From: Isoetes taiwanensis
Taxonomy: Eukaryota; Streptophyta; Lycopodiopsida; Isoetales; Isoetaceae
DNA length: 64,000 nucleotides
NCBI GenBank assembly: GCA_021234155.1
Contig: JAJEKV010000073.1
Location: 3,198,001 to 3,262,000, forward strand
Direction: 5' to 3'
The notes beneath the pieces were generated by a model, which saw nothing but the letters and a program-made list of their open reading frames with translations, did no database searches and had not been told where the DNA came from. Position numbers and translations under genes: made by a program. Of this stretch, positions 1 through 11,517 are shown piece by piece. How positions within the stretch are numbered: the first letter of the stretch is position 1; every line of letters starts with the position of its first letter.

Positions 1-1480
1 AACATTTGCAATGATATCATAGACAGATCACATTCATGTTCTACCACATGATGTCAAATATTCAACAAGTACATGCTAACATAATGCAACCTTGACGCAT
101 CACCATGGTATCCAAGCATTTAGCATGTCTAGATGTATTATACAAGAACACATAAAAGGTCTAGCATTTTCCTCCCCATAGGACGAGGATGTCATAATGT
201 CCTATTCCCAAACAATCATGATATCCCTACAATTTACATCTATATAAGGTACAAGGATCACCTAATAACTACAACATACTTCTACCGGCATGCTTCCAAA
301 GTCACTCCCTCTATAAGGAGTGAACATTTTACAGAATACTCATATGTAATTCAATATGTTAGCCTGTTTTTCTTACTAATAAATTACATAACTTAGCATT
401 TTATTTGGCCAGCCATTGCCATATTGCAGAAGCCCCCATAAGCTTCTTTAGGCCGCTTTGGCATACACTCTCTTACTATCTATCTGAAAGCTTAACGTAT
501 CTCACATAACCGTTATGGTTGTTTCTTAGCAGTGCAATTCTCTATCATAGTTTATTTTAGCATCTTAACTTCAATCTAATCATCAAAGGTATATATAAAT
601 CTTTGCCTACCTTCTAAGTTAGCTTCTTGTCTCATGGAGCCGATGGCACCTTTCGTGCCCTTATTAGAACCTCCATGCAGCCCCCATAAGCTAGATAACC
701 TCAAGGTTCCAATTGAGTTATGGCTTCTCCAAGCAGAACAATCTCTATATTGCTATTGCCAGGATCCCCTTTAGTATATACAAGATCTGCCCTACTATCT
801 ACAATTCTAAGGACTATTCCCACACTTCTTACAATAAGCTTAGCTCAGTTCTTACTTTCTCTTATATACTAATGTGGCAAAAGACATTCAATCCCACACT
901 ATCACATTCAGGATCACCCAGATTCCTTTATACAAATCATGATTCTCTTTTAACAACAACAATAATCTAAGCAATCTAAGCAATCTAAGCTTCCCCTGTG
1001 TAAGCGGCAAACCACCCACCTGAGAACCACTTCAACGACGATCCTTTGAGGTCTTGTACCTGTTTTCTTCTCAAAATATCCCCTCCTTTTAGCTTCTAAC
1101 TCCAGGAAGCAAGCTGCACAAAGAGATACAATGGTGCAGTCAATTCTGGTACAGCTTCACTCTTTCTGCCATATCTCCCTCATACGGATGAATTTCGGCT
1201 TTATCCGAACCAATTCAGAAAGCTGATCCAAAAATCTTTCCAACAAATTAAGAATTACCTGAATTGGATCTCGGGTTACCGAGATATGATGCTCCAAATT
1301 TCGGCCAGCAAAAGTGCCCAAAATTGCTCCTTCTGCCTCCTTCCAGAAATCCTCGTAGAACCTGATGCCCTTTGGTTTTATCACTTGAATTTAGTATAAA
1401 CTCCTCATACATAGTATGTATTTCTCATGTGATGATGAATTGAAATATTCTCCATAAGCATCAATAATAAAATGTAAATT
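1..1480. other. AT-rich stretch, no gene recognised
   Basis: I see no homology to a known gene on either strand. A 75-codon open frame on the minus strand (1157-1384) is clean and polar but I do not recognise it; it may belong to the leader of an old LTR element. The stretch ends abruptly at the first recognisable gypsy pol codons near 1483, so it lies where the reverse transcriptase of that element should be. Confidence 0.4.
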
Positions 1481-1725
1481 ACATGCCTATCTTGAATGTG
1501 GTTGCGGACGCATTCAGTAGAAGAGGTTATGAGGTATGTTCTCTTTCTATTGCGCAGTCGGATCACTTGGATGACATGAAACAACTTTATGCAACTGATC
1601 CTGATTATAAAGATATTTGGTTGATGGCTCAAACTGGTAACGCTTTTGGATATAAGATAACGAATGGTTTCTTGTATAAGGGTCCAAAGTTATGTATTGT
1701 TCGTGCCTTTAGACAACTTATACTT

Positions 1726-2096
1726 TGTTAGAGCCTGAACTCTAACCTTGCAAGAAGGATGAAAAACCCAACAATCCAAGCTCAATCTATCAGATCAAGG
1801 CAATGCACAACACAAAGAATCATCATCTCCATAGCTAGATCAAGCAAAAACTCTCTCCCAATACACCGTCTCTCTGCTCAGATAATACAGTGGTGATAAT
1901 GGCTCCATAATGCATACGTGCAAATATCCTGCACGCGTGCATGTGCGTATATCCCTCCATATACGGTATACAATCTCCTATACCACCTCAATAGTGGTGA
2001 GTGTGGTGAGTGGTGACAAGTGTGGTGAGTGGTGACGAGTGTGGTGATGAGTGTGGTGAGTGGTGACAAGTGTGGTGAGTGGTGATCACCCCAACA
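1726..2096 (-). repeat. LTR, left copy (371 bp)
   Basis: TG...CA-bounded repeat that matches 2674-3058. It contains a run of GTGGTGAGTGGTGACAAG-like imperfect repeats (about 1995-2085) near its right end. It lacks about 14 bp present in the right copy, around 1870. Confidence 0.85.
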
Positions 2097-2163
2097 TTCT
2101 TCGGGAAGTCCATGATGCACCTACTGCCGGTCATCGTGGGCTTACTGCTACTTTGGCTAAGGT
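2097..2163 (+). repeat. 67-bp duplicate of the host pol flank inside the LTR element
   Basis: These 67 bp repeat 3059-3125, the chromovirus sequence directly right of the second LTR, including the variant target-site copy TTCTT. An element inserted once should have its own internal DNA here. The duplicate implies recombination between a solo-LTR form and a longer form of the same insertion, or a tandem duplication. Confidence 0.85.
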
Positions 2164-2673
2164 CTGAAAACCTACTGCCCATTGTCTGAAAACCCCATAC
2201 CATAGGTGGTAATACAGCCATCTCTGCCTCTTCTTGGGTTTCTTGAAATTGGAAAAACGAAATTGAATCTCCCTTCAATTTGAAAAACGAAATTGGATTA
2301 CCTTCTAGATCGGTAAATGGAATCAAAACCTCCTGGATCTGAGAATTAGACCCCAGATCTGCTCCCAAATCTGAAAACGAAATTGAATCTTGGTGCAATT
2401 TTGAGCCCAAAGATTGACTCACCGGTCCCCTTCTTGTTACGATGGAGCTTGGTGGGATATCCTTCTTACTTCCCTTGGGCATAAAACTATGCTCCCCTTG
2501 TCAAATTTTACTCCACAAATCAATTACGGCAAAATCCCCTTCACACAAGAAATTGCTCCTTTCACAATGGTGTCGTTCTTTACCGATGATCACCAATACC
2601 AACGGTAACAACTCTTTTTTCAATGGAAATTCTTGCCGATCAATGGTCCGGCCGAAAATCGTGGTCGCCAAAT
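2164..2673 (-). other. internal region of the small LTR element
   Basis: About 510 bp of unique sequence between the two LTRs. On the minus strand it codes for part of a 164-codon open frame starting near 2482, with three or four copies of a short motif containing SFSDL or SFFKL. No protein family is recognised. The right end, next to the LTR, carries the candidate primer binding site. Confidence 0.5.
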
Positions 2674-3058
2674 TGTTAGAGCCTGAACTCTAACCTTGCA
2701 AGAAGGATGAAAAACCCAACAATCCAAGCTCAGTCTATCAGATCAAGGCAATGCACAACACAAAGAATCATCATCTCCATAGCTAGATCAAGCAAAAACT
2801 CTCTCCCAATACACCGTCTCCCTGTTCTTCTCTCTCTGCTCAGATAATACAGTGGTGATAATGGCTCCATAATGCATACGTGCAAATATCCTGCACGCGT
2901 GCATGTGCGTATATCCCTCCATATACGGTATACAATCTCCTATACCACCTCAATAGTGGTGAGTGTGGTGAGTGGTGACAAGTGTGGTGAGTGGTGACGA
3001 GTGTGGTGATGAGTGTGGTGAGTGGTGACAAGTGTGGTGAGTGGTGATCACCCCAACA
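2674..3058 (-). repeat. LTR, right copy (385 bp)
   Basis: Second TG...CA-bounded LTR, nearly identical to 1726-2096 apart from a 14-bp pyrimidine-rich addition near 2822 and single-base changes. The close identity of the copies points to a recent event compared with the decayed host element. Confidence 0.85.
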
Positions 3059-4398
3059 TTCTTCGGGAAGTCCATGATGCACCTACTGCCGGTCATCGTG
3101 GGCTTACTGCTACTTTGGCTAAGGTTGAACCCTATTTCACTTGGCCTGGCTTGCGTCGGGATGTGATGGTTCATATACGTTTTTGTGTGACTTGCCAACG
3201 TACTAAGAAAGCTCCTAAGAAACCTCATGGTATTCCTTTGCCTTTGCCTATTTCGCAAAGTAAGTGGGAACAGGTTACTATGGATTTCATTGTAGGTTTT
3301 CCACTGAGCTCTCGGAAGAATAATATGATTTGGACAGTTGTGGATTGTTTGACTAAGCAAGCACACTTTATTCCTTGTTCAAATACATTAAAAGCTTATG
3401 ATGCTGCAACTATTTTTATTAAAGAGATATTTCGTCTGCATGGTCTCCCTAAGATCATTATTTCAGACCGAGATACTAAGTTCACAAGCAAATTCTAGAA
3501 GGCCCTATTTATGCAATTGGGAACTGAATTACGGTTTTCCACTGCTTTTCATCCACAGACTGATGGGCAATCCGAGGTGGTAAATAAGGTTATTTCTTCC
3601 ATCTTAAGAGGATTTGTCAATGAACATCAGGGACATTGGGAACCCTACTTGCCTCTTACTGAGTTTGTTTATAATAACACCGTTCAGTCTACCATTAAGA
3701 TGACACCTTTTCAGGCAGTCTATGGTCAGCCAGTTCGGGAACCACTCTTTAGAGTGTGTGATGATGTTCCTGCTGCTGATGATTTTATTCTTGAGCATAA
3801 AGATCTTATAGACTTGCTTCAAGCTCGTATTCAGGATGCTCAAGCTACTTTTATCAAGAAATCATCTAAGATACAACAAACAATGACTTTTAAGGAAGGT
3901 GATTGGGTATGGATGAGGATTCACAAAGGCCACTTTAAGAAGGACGCGCGCAAGAAAGACCTTAAGTAGGCGCCTGGATTCCATGGACCCTTTCAAGTCA
4001 TTAAAGTTATCAATGAGAATGCATATAAGTTGCGATTACCTCAAGGTTGGAAAATGCATGATGTTGTTAATGTCTCATTTTTAAAAGCCTATCAAGGAAA
4101 AGATTTGCCCCAAGTAGGGTGAATAAGCGAACCAGAATTGATTGAAGATTCCGAAGTTTTTGAGCCGGAAACAATTCTGAATGATAAATCCACTAGTGGT
4201 TCTAAGCAATATTTGGTTAAGTTTGTCAATAAGCCTTTGGAAGACGCTTCATGGGTTCATGGCAATTTATTAGAGGCCTATTCCGATATTCTGCATGAAT
4301 ATAATGCCCAGAAGGCACAAGCCATTGGGGAGGCTTCTAGTAGCCGGCCTAAACGAGGGCCAAGAAAAGATTATGCTACGATGGCAAAAGGACTCTAG

Positions 4399-5388
4399 TC
4401 CCCTTGCAGCAGAGGACTGCTGGCGATGTCGGGGAATGCAATAGACATGGGACGTGGACGTCCATAGAGGGGTTGCATGCATCCCTAGAGGGGTTGCATG
4501 CATCCCTAGAGGGTTTGCTAGCTATAAAGAGGCTCGGGGGAGAGCTCATGGGGCATTCAGTATCTGTGCTGAGCTCGTGGTTGGGTGGCGAGTATAGCTA
4601 GCACGTCATTTGTGCGTTTCAGCCGGATATGCCAAAAATCAATTGAGAAACCTTGAAGCAATACAAGCTATCACCTAGATCATGTCGAACAAGATGCATA
4701 GGGACTAAAATGAAGGCAGACCGCAAAAACAAGATGATACATAAAAGAGGTAAAAGGGGGCCAGCATGGGCTGGAAACCGGATTCGGCTATGGCAATGCG
4801 AACCGGCCCGGATGAGTGGAAAATAATAAACATGCAGAGTTCAGGAGATCCATTGAACGGACATAACTCTAACACAATACAAGGGAAAAATCCATGCCAA
4901 GAGGATCCAGACGATTTGGAAAAGCAAGATGAAAACATGCAAATTAAATCATGAGTGAAATCAAAACAAACAAGCAATTAACCTGCCTAGAGCAGAAACT
5001 TAAGAAGAAAAACTCCAACCAACGAAATAAAAATCCAACAAGCAACTAACCGGCCTTTAGTTTGAAGTGCAAACTAGGCCCAGAGCATGCCAAAACCTCC
5101 CACCATATCAAAATTATGCAAACCTGCAATGGATTGAAAGCATGCCCTTGGTACAAAAAGGTCCAGTTGAGTTGCTGCTGGTAGGAGAAATTCGAGAAGG
5201 AATGAAAGAGACTTGTGGAGACAGAAATGAGGAGAATGGAAAGGAACTCAAGAGAACGCCGATGACTAGAAATGAGGAAGGAGGCGATATAAATAGGAGA
5301 TACAAGGTAGGACGTCCCCATCCAAGGAATGTCGGTTCTATTGCTATCGCAATAGAACCGTGGCATTCTAAGAAGCTCCACTTTGCAG
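4399..5388. other. intergenic, with a short tandem repeat
   Basis: No gene is recognised between the chromovirus stop codon and the first Pol IV/V exon. Two and a bit copies of a 21-bp unit (AGAGGGGTTGCATGCATCCCT) lie at 4466-4513. The chromovirus 3' LTR should lie here, but with no partner copy I could not mark its borders. Confidence 0.5.
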
Positions 5389-7898
5389 GTCATAGTGGCC
5401 ATATTCGACTTCTGTTCCCTGTATACCATCCATTCTTGCTTCGTGAGCTGGTACAAGTATTAAAAAGGATATGCTTTCATTGCTTTGGGATTAAAGAAAG
5501 GAGGAAATAGGTACTTGAGGCCTTGTCCTTCACCATCATGCAGATATTTTAACATCTTATGCATGTCTATTACGGGGTAGACATTGCAAACATATCAAGA
5601 TCACTATAAAGAATGAGAATATTTCTACAGTTACAAATGGAGAGACATTGCAGAAGCTGGATGATACCATTTCTGTAAGGTCTTTGTTTTCATGGTGGAG
5701 TTTGCATGAATGATTTGTTATGAATATTCTTTCTTTATTCATGCAGAAAGCACTAAATGCATCCATCATGATGACGGAGGAGAATCTGCTTATTCTTACA
5801 AGTGATGATGAAGACTCTCTTGCAAATATCAAGAAGAGTAGAATAAAAAAGATGGGCGCCAAATTACTGCACAGAGTAATTCCAAAGAGGAAATGTGCAG
5901 TTGCCAAAGATTTGTTTCTTGCTAAGGCATCCAACTTACTGGTTTTTTGCTTTGCCTTGTTTCAGAATAATAACCCATTGGATTCAGGGGACATTAATGC
6001 TATTGATGGCTGCCAATACTGTAAGGTAAAGTTTTTACAACAGTTGATGCTAGGTCAATGCTAGGTCCAGGTGAAATTATGGAAGTTCCATTTAAATGGA
6101 AATTAATCACATTTTTCTATGATTGGGCAGGCAGGGTCTAAATATCCAGAACCGAAGTTGACAGTCGTAACTAAGAAGCTTGGACGTGAAATTGCTAAGG
6201 TTATTCAAATGGAGGAAGAAGCTAACCTTCCAGATGATTATTGGGAGGGACTGAAAACTTTAAAGTGTAATGACCATCGCAAATATTGGACAAGTCGAAT
6301 TTTGCTTCCTTTGGAGGTTTTTTCTTCCTCATAAAACTTTAATGCGGCTAACCATACTTAGTGCTCAAGAGCTTTGAATTTCTTGAAAGCTTAAGATGTA
6401 GCGCAGAATGATGATTTGTAATGCAATGTAAGGGGTGATATGACTATATGATTTCTTTTTTTCAGTCCAGTTCAGTCCAATTTGGCTTATTATGTGGTTA
6501 ATTTGTGTGGAATATAGGGTGTGGAGGTCAGTCGTTGGAAAGTTTTTCGTAAATTCTAAGCATTATAATGGCATATGTGTTATGTCTAATGAATATTATG
6601 TCATATCTAGGATCATCTGAGCATTCTTAGCATTTGTGACATGCAGGCATGGGGGGTCCTCAAAAAGAGTACAGACATAGCAGAAATAATTACTCAAGAG
6701 TAGAAAGTGGATGATTAATTTGTGAAGAATATATATGTATCTCCCAATTGTATGCAATTTGTTAGCGATATTGGAAATGCCCTCGGCATTCAAAAGGTAT
6801 GTAACTACCAGAAGTACCCTATTTATTGCATGTCGTTATATTGTGGTGTGAGTTTATTTGCTGCTATACAAATGGTTAAACTTTTCCGAAAGAGAGAAGA
6901 TATAACTTTAAAGCACTGCCGTATTTTGGAAGTTGGAGATATTGTTCATAGATCTAATGGGAACCAAATCTTCTTAAACAGAAGGCCTACAATACACAAG
7001 CATTCTCTCGTTGCATTTAAGGTGAAGCGGATTTTGGGGTGTACAATAGCTCTTAATCCAATAGTCTGTCATCCATATAATGTTGATTTTGATGGAGACG
7101 AGGTTAATTTATGTTCCTCGATCAGAAGAATCTCGTGCAAAATTGACAGAAATGATGACAATATCTAAGCAACTTATCAGCTCACAAGCAGAGCAGCCAA
7201 TAATCAGCCTTAGTCAGGATAACTTATTGGCTACTCATTTGCTAACAAGCAGGCATGTGTTTTTAAATAAGAAGGAAATGTGTCAGCTTGCAATGTACTC
7301 ACAATCAACTAGTTTTTGTGACCCAGCTATTGTAAAAGCACCTCTATTAGGACCTCTGTGAAAATGTAAATAGTTATTTAACACAACGTTGCCACGAAAT
7401 ACATGTTATGAGAAGGATAATCTGATAATCAGGGACGGTGAACTTCTTCTCTGCAGTGATGATTCAAGTTGGCTAAAATGTTCCAGTGTAGGATATATTT
7501 CTAGGCTTTATGAATTATCAAGCCCAGATGTAACAATGCAACATCTAGACTCTTCACAAAAGGTCCTGACTGCATGGCTTTCTAAAGTTGGATTTAGCCT
7601 AGAAATATTTGACATTTTGCTTACCAAGGACTCTTATACAAAAAAAGGGATGTTTGCAGAAGTGAAAGGTTGTCCTCAGGAGGCAAAATGCAAATCAGTT
7701 CACTGCATCCAAGATGCTATATGTCACAAGGCAGGAGCATTGCTTGACAAATTTCTCGGTTACCCATTAGGAGGCACATTGGCTACAATGAAGGCAGATC
7801 CTCCATCATTGCGCCAAAGCATACTGAAGAGCCAGGGTAAATGCACGTTCGAGCTCAACCACAGACTCCAAATCATTGCCGTCGACAAGGACTATTGA
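5389..7898 (+). pseudogene. NRPD1/NRPE1: RNA polymerase IV/V largest-subunit-like gene, broken and incomplete
   Basis: Plant Pol IV and Pol V largest subunits serve RNA-directed DNA methylation. Recognisable pieces run in order. Exon 5389-5510 (acceptor TTTGCAG) carries the N-terminal GHSGHI/FPVYHP segment. Exons 5747-5941, 5966-6025 (with CQYC) and 6131-6316 (ending ILLPLE) are phase-compatible. An exon from 6647 has VSPNC. From about 6900 come GDIVHRS, the RRPTIHKHSL block and the catalytic metal site DFDGDEVNL (7086-7112). Later sequence to 7898 (GELLLCSDDSSWLKC, GFSLEIF) matches the Pol IV/V branch rather than Pol II. Breaks: stops at 5508, 6701, 6716, 7359 and 7374, a frameshift just after the metal site near 7113, loss of the segment between VSPNC and GDIVHRS, no first exon, and no sequence after 7898. 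The Pol II-like E-V-N after the Asp triad is unusual for Pol IV/V. A functional gene would need all of these explained. Confidence 0.85.
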
Positions 7899-8240
7899 GC
7901 AACAAAAGACATGCCTTTGCATTTTTAAATAGCTTTACTTTGCTTGCAACTTCCATGTATTTCATGCTATTAAATTCTTAGCAACCTTCAATTTATAATA
8001 TCGAGTTCTTCCTTTATACCCTGAACAAAACTAACATCCAAAACAATTCACAGCTCCTAAGTTCTTTTGCATCCCCCCCTCCCTTTTCTTATTTATTCTT
8101 CATACATTGTTTCGTATGTTTCTAAGGATCCGACGATTCCACTATCTATTTCACATGATCCTCCATTCACATGACGCAATAAATGTAACTAGGTCTCACT
8201 TGCATGCATTCATTGTCTGCAAAATGTCTATCGTTCTTGA
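7899..8240. other. AT-rich intergenic sequence
   Basis: Nothing recognised. The Pol IV/V relic ends before it and the LINE array begins after it, so the rest of that gene may have been lost here. Confidence 0.4.
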
Positions 8241-8281
8241 GGGAGGGAGGGAGGGAGGGAGGGAGGGAGAGAGAGAGAGAG
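8241..8281. repeat. (GGGA)n(GA)n microsatellite at the 3' end of LINE-A
   Basis: About seven GGGA units followed by a GA run. On the minus strand it is the (TC)n/(TCCC)n tail directly after the LINE-A 3' UTR; no poly(A) tail is present. Confidence 0.9.
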
Positions 8282-8301
8282 AAATGAAATGTTTTTTATT
8301 C

Positions 8302-8332
8302 ACGTCTGCAGACCACCAGGTCTATGAGACGT
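8302..8332 (-). promoter_or_regulatory. two-stem hairpin in LINE-A 3' UTR
   Basis: An outer 6-bp stem (ACGTCT 8302-8307 with AGACGT 8327-8332) encloses a 5-bp stem (AGACC 8310-8314 with GGTCT 8319-8323) and a 4-base loop. It sits about 20 bp from the (TC)n tail. The same architecture with different bases occurs at the 3' ends of LINE-B and LINE-C. A role as reverse-transcriptase recognition site is inferred from LINEs that need a 3' stem-loop. Confidence 0.75.
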
Positions 8333-11300
8333 TCAACAAGTACATTCAACATTATAGAAAATATCATCTAATGCATCCTCAGACAGTAATGCATTAGCCT
8401 CTTCTCCCAAGTCTTCTTTCAACAATGAATTATGGCTAATTTGTTCTCTCATATTTAGGACATCTCTTATAAATTTCCCAACAAGTTTACCTTCCAAATT
8501 AAAAAACTCTAGTAGAGTTGACACCGCGATATTGTACCTGTTTCGAATTTCCACATAGGTTGGGCATCTTAAAAGCACATGTTGCTCATCCTCCACTTCC
8601 TGCATATTACAAGTCTTGCAAAGCCTCATTTCATGCAGGATATCTCCCCATCTACCAACTTCCACCCCAAGCCCTTTGCTTAAACTAAGTCTCGATACGC
8701 TAATGGAGTGTCTAAGTTTCAAAGAAATACCTTCTCCCCTGTGCACCGGCCTCTTGGAGTTCGGATTAATATATATATCTCTCAAAACTCTTTCTTTATT
8801 TCTGGAACTCTCCAATTCTTCATAATGACATGTTCTGTAACCCACGCTCGGATATCCTCATGATGTATATACAAATCCTGCATATTTAGTCCCTCCTTCC
8901 ACATCCATTCCTCCACGTCAGCATACCAACCCTTCATCTTTGTCTCCTCTATTGCCAAACGCGGCAAACTATCATCGGCCCTTTCAAATCGTATCTTATA
9001 AAGATATGTAAGCAACTTACACAAAGCTTCTGCTTCAACAGGCAACATACCACATTCGGCCAATAACATATCATATGGAGTTTGTGCTTTTGTACCCAAT
9101 TCCATTCTAAGAAACTTCTTCTGCACTTTCTCCATCTTTTTCCATGTATCTACCGCCAATCCTGGCCCCCAAACCTCACATCCATATAGCAATACTGTCT
9201 GAACAAGCGTCTTATACAACATCTTTTTCATTTTAAAATTCCAAATTTCAGCTTTACCACTTCTACGTTGCATGGTATATAAGGCTTTCAATCCCGCATT
9301 CACTCTGTGTTCTACAGCCATATTCCAACTAGGGCTCTTATCAACTTCCACTCCCAGATATTTGTACGAGTTTACCAACTCTACTGACATGCCCTTATAA
9401 TAAAATGCCAGATGTTTTGTCTTATTAGCTCCAAAGACTATCAGTTTCGTTTTTGCTAAATTTACTTGCATCCCTTTGCTATCACAAAAATGTGCGGGAG
9501 CATCCAAATGTTTTTGCATTCCCGTTACTAAGCGAGATAGGATGACTACATCATCTGCATAAAGCAAAAGCAATATCATATAGCCATTCACCAATGTCCC
9601 ATCCCCTCCATGTTCCATCATCCAGTTTTCCAACTCATCGATAAACAATCCGAACAATGTAGGAGATAAGGGGCAACCCTGTTTGACTCCAATATTACTC
9701 ATCACAACATCTTCACATTCTTTCACATAAGGGAGGGAAAGTTGCACCAAGACTTTCTCATATAATATCTTGACCGCTTGTCTTAACTCCATCGGGACCC
9801 CAATTATTTCCATTCTTTGCCAGAGATTGTGCCTATTTACTGTGTCAAAGGCTTTAGCATAATCCACAAAAAGAGCATATAAAGGCTTTTTTTTTGTCGA
9901 TGACAGAATCTATCATGGCACGCAGAGTTATCAGATGGTCTATGGTAGACCGCTCAGGTCTAAATCCATTTCCCGCTCAGCCCTAACTCCATTTCCTGCT
10001 GCCCACATACTAATCTTAGTTTTTTACATTGTAGCCACTAGTTTAGCAAAAAAACTGCAAATCATAATCATTCTATAATTACCTGGATCTTTATCGTCTC
10101 CTGCTTTGTATAATGGAATAAGTCTGTTAACTTGCCACTAGCGGGGAAAGCCCTCTTTTAAAGCTGCATTTACTAGCTTTAACAACATTGCATGTGTTAA
10201 ACCTCCAGCCCATTTGAACATTTCTGCAACCAGCCCTTGTGCGTCAGCTGCTTTACCATTTGCAAGCTTACTCAAACCTTGTTCCAAATCATCTGGGGTG
10301 AACTCATATTCACTAGCAGAGAGATATATGATATCTTCCATATCAGAAATACCAGACACATGATAAAGCTTGCGCACCTGGCCTAACAAGGCATTAGTTT
10401 CTAAAACCGCTTTTTGTTTTACACTGGGTTTCAATCTGTTCCAAAATTGCTTTGGATTCAGCAATAACTCCTCCACCATATTTTGCTGCTTCCGATATAA
10501 ATACTTTTTCTTTTTAGACTTAGTCAGCTTTATGTATTCTTTCTTTAATTTTTCCCTTTCTGCACCTCTCGCTTTTTTAAACTCTGCCCTTTTTTCTTTG
10601 CAATCCCCATCAAACCATGTGTTACAGGGGAGACCCTTCAATTTTCGTTTTGATATAAAACACGCAGTAGCAGCATCCAAAACCATTTTGGCAAGCTTCT
10701 CACTGAGAGTATTAACATCCTCTGGCCAATCTAATTCAAGTGCCTTTTTTTCACACAATTTCTCATATTGATCCGCCTTGTTATATTGCATATTAATCCT
10801 TTGCCTGCATGTTATATCACTATTTATTTTACGTTGCAAATCTTTAACACGCATCACAACTGATAAAGGTGCATGATCACTTATCTGTGGCATTGCTTCC
10901 TCAATCTGAAAGTCCAGCATTTGCTTGACAATGGATGCTCGAGCTAGAACCAAATCCACAACACTAGCATCTCTACAAGTGAGCTTACCAGAGTGCGGAA
11001 AACGGCTTATGCCATTATATATCAGCAAATCCAAGCCACTACACATATTAAGCACATGGTTACCCTGTGGGGTGGGCCACCTTACTTTGTCCTGAGAGTT
11101 GCGATTCCAACCCTGCTCCTCTATCTCCAACTCATCTAGCATTACCACCCACAACGGATCACTCTCTGTACTTGTTATTGTTGCCTGTTTGTTTGCCACT
11201 CTTCCATTAAAATCTCCCATCAGCACCACCTCCCCTTCCTGCAAGAGCAACATAGCATCTTGTTCTAACTGATAAAAGGGATCATCCCTGTCCATATTCC

Positions 11301-11517
11301 TAGCATTACACACAGGTGAACCAGGTGGTGGAAAATAACATCCTGCAATAAAAATTTTTCCATACTGTCCTGGGATTTCAATCCAAATATGCTGCATAGA
11401 CCCATAATGCAATACTAGCTTTATCATATGCCGAATACTTTTTCTTACATAACACGCAACCCCTCCATGCCCCTTTAATCTCCATGATTTTTCATACCAT
11501 ACAGAGTGAAGCAACAT
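8333..11517 (-). pseudogene. LINE-A ORF2: endonuclease, reverse transcriptase, CCHC C-terminus, frameshifted
   Basis: Three open segments read in order on the minus strand. At 11517-10138 lies the C-terminal half of an AP-like endonuclease (GGVACYV, VVLMGDFNG, ISDHAPL) followed by a basic linker. At 9867-8782 lies the reverse transcriptase: motif A YAKAFDTVN, motif B GVKQGCPLSPTLF, motif C YADD (about 9550), motif D KTKLIVFG. At 8845-8333 lies the C-terminus with a C-x2-C-x9-H-x4-C motif. The first ~100 residues of the endonuclease, with its N-terminal Asn and Glu motifs, are missing. Frameshifts separate the segments, one at a nine-T run near 9889 and one near 8830. The protein would nick target DNA and prime reverse transcription; this copy cannot. 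Confidence 0.88.

Larger units (their letters stand above)
1726..3058 (-). mobile_element. small LTR element inserted in the chromovirus pol, rearranged
   Basis: Two near-identical direct repeats (1726-2096 and 2674-3058) begin TGTTAG and end CCCCAACA on the plus strand, the TG...CA ends of LTRs. The host reading frame is cut exactly between two codons. The flanks are TACTT (1721-1725) and TTCTT (3059-3063), a 5-bp target duplication with one mismatch. Next to the right LTR, the minus strand reads TGGCGACCACG three bases from the LTR, a plausible primer binding site, which puts the element on the minus strand. The internal part is only about 0.5 kb with no pol, so it is non-autonomous or deleted. 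A minus-strand open frame (start near 2482) has repeated hydrophobic/acidic segments but no known domain. A copy of the right flank lies inside the element (see the entry at 2097). Confidence 0.8.
1483..4398 (+). pseudogene. Ty3/gypsy chromovirus pol 3' end (RNase H end, integrase, chromodomain), broken
   Basis: This is the 3' part of a chromovirus polyprotein in a single reading frame. At 1483-1725 it reads the end of RNase H (NVVADAFSRR, typical before the integrase). After a 1.3-kb insertion the same frame resumes at 3064 with the integrase HHCC zinc site (H-x-G-H then CVTC), the catalytic core (first Asp in TMDF at 3283-3285, second in SDRD near 3467, Glu in QSEVVN at 3574-3576) and a C-terminal chromodomain (about 4138-4310, with LVKF and SWV). 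Three in-frame stops break it: TAG 3496-3498 where a Trp is expected, TAG 3967-3969 and TGA 4120-4122. No reverse transcriptase, protease or gag lies upstream, so the copy is also truncated at 5'. The element is dead. The lineage call rests on the chromodomain. Confidence 0.9.

Noticed and set aside
1483-4398. RNA editing of stop codons to rescue the broken pol and Pol IV/V frames
   Set aside because: Stop-removing U-to-C editing is known from organelles of ferns and allies, not from nuclear transcripts; frameshifts and deletions are also present.
10370-10771. 133-codon plus-strand frame inside LINE-A
   Set aside because: It is the antisense shadow of the endonuclease/linker coding frame on the minus strand.
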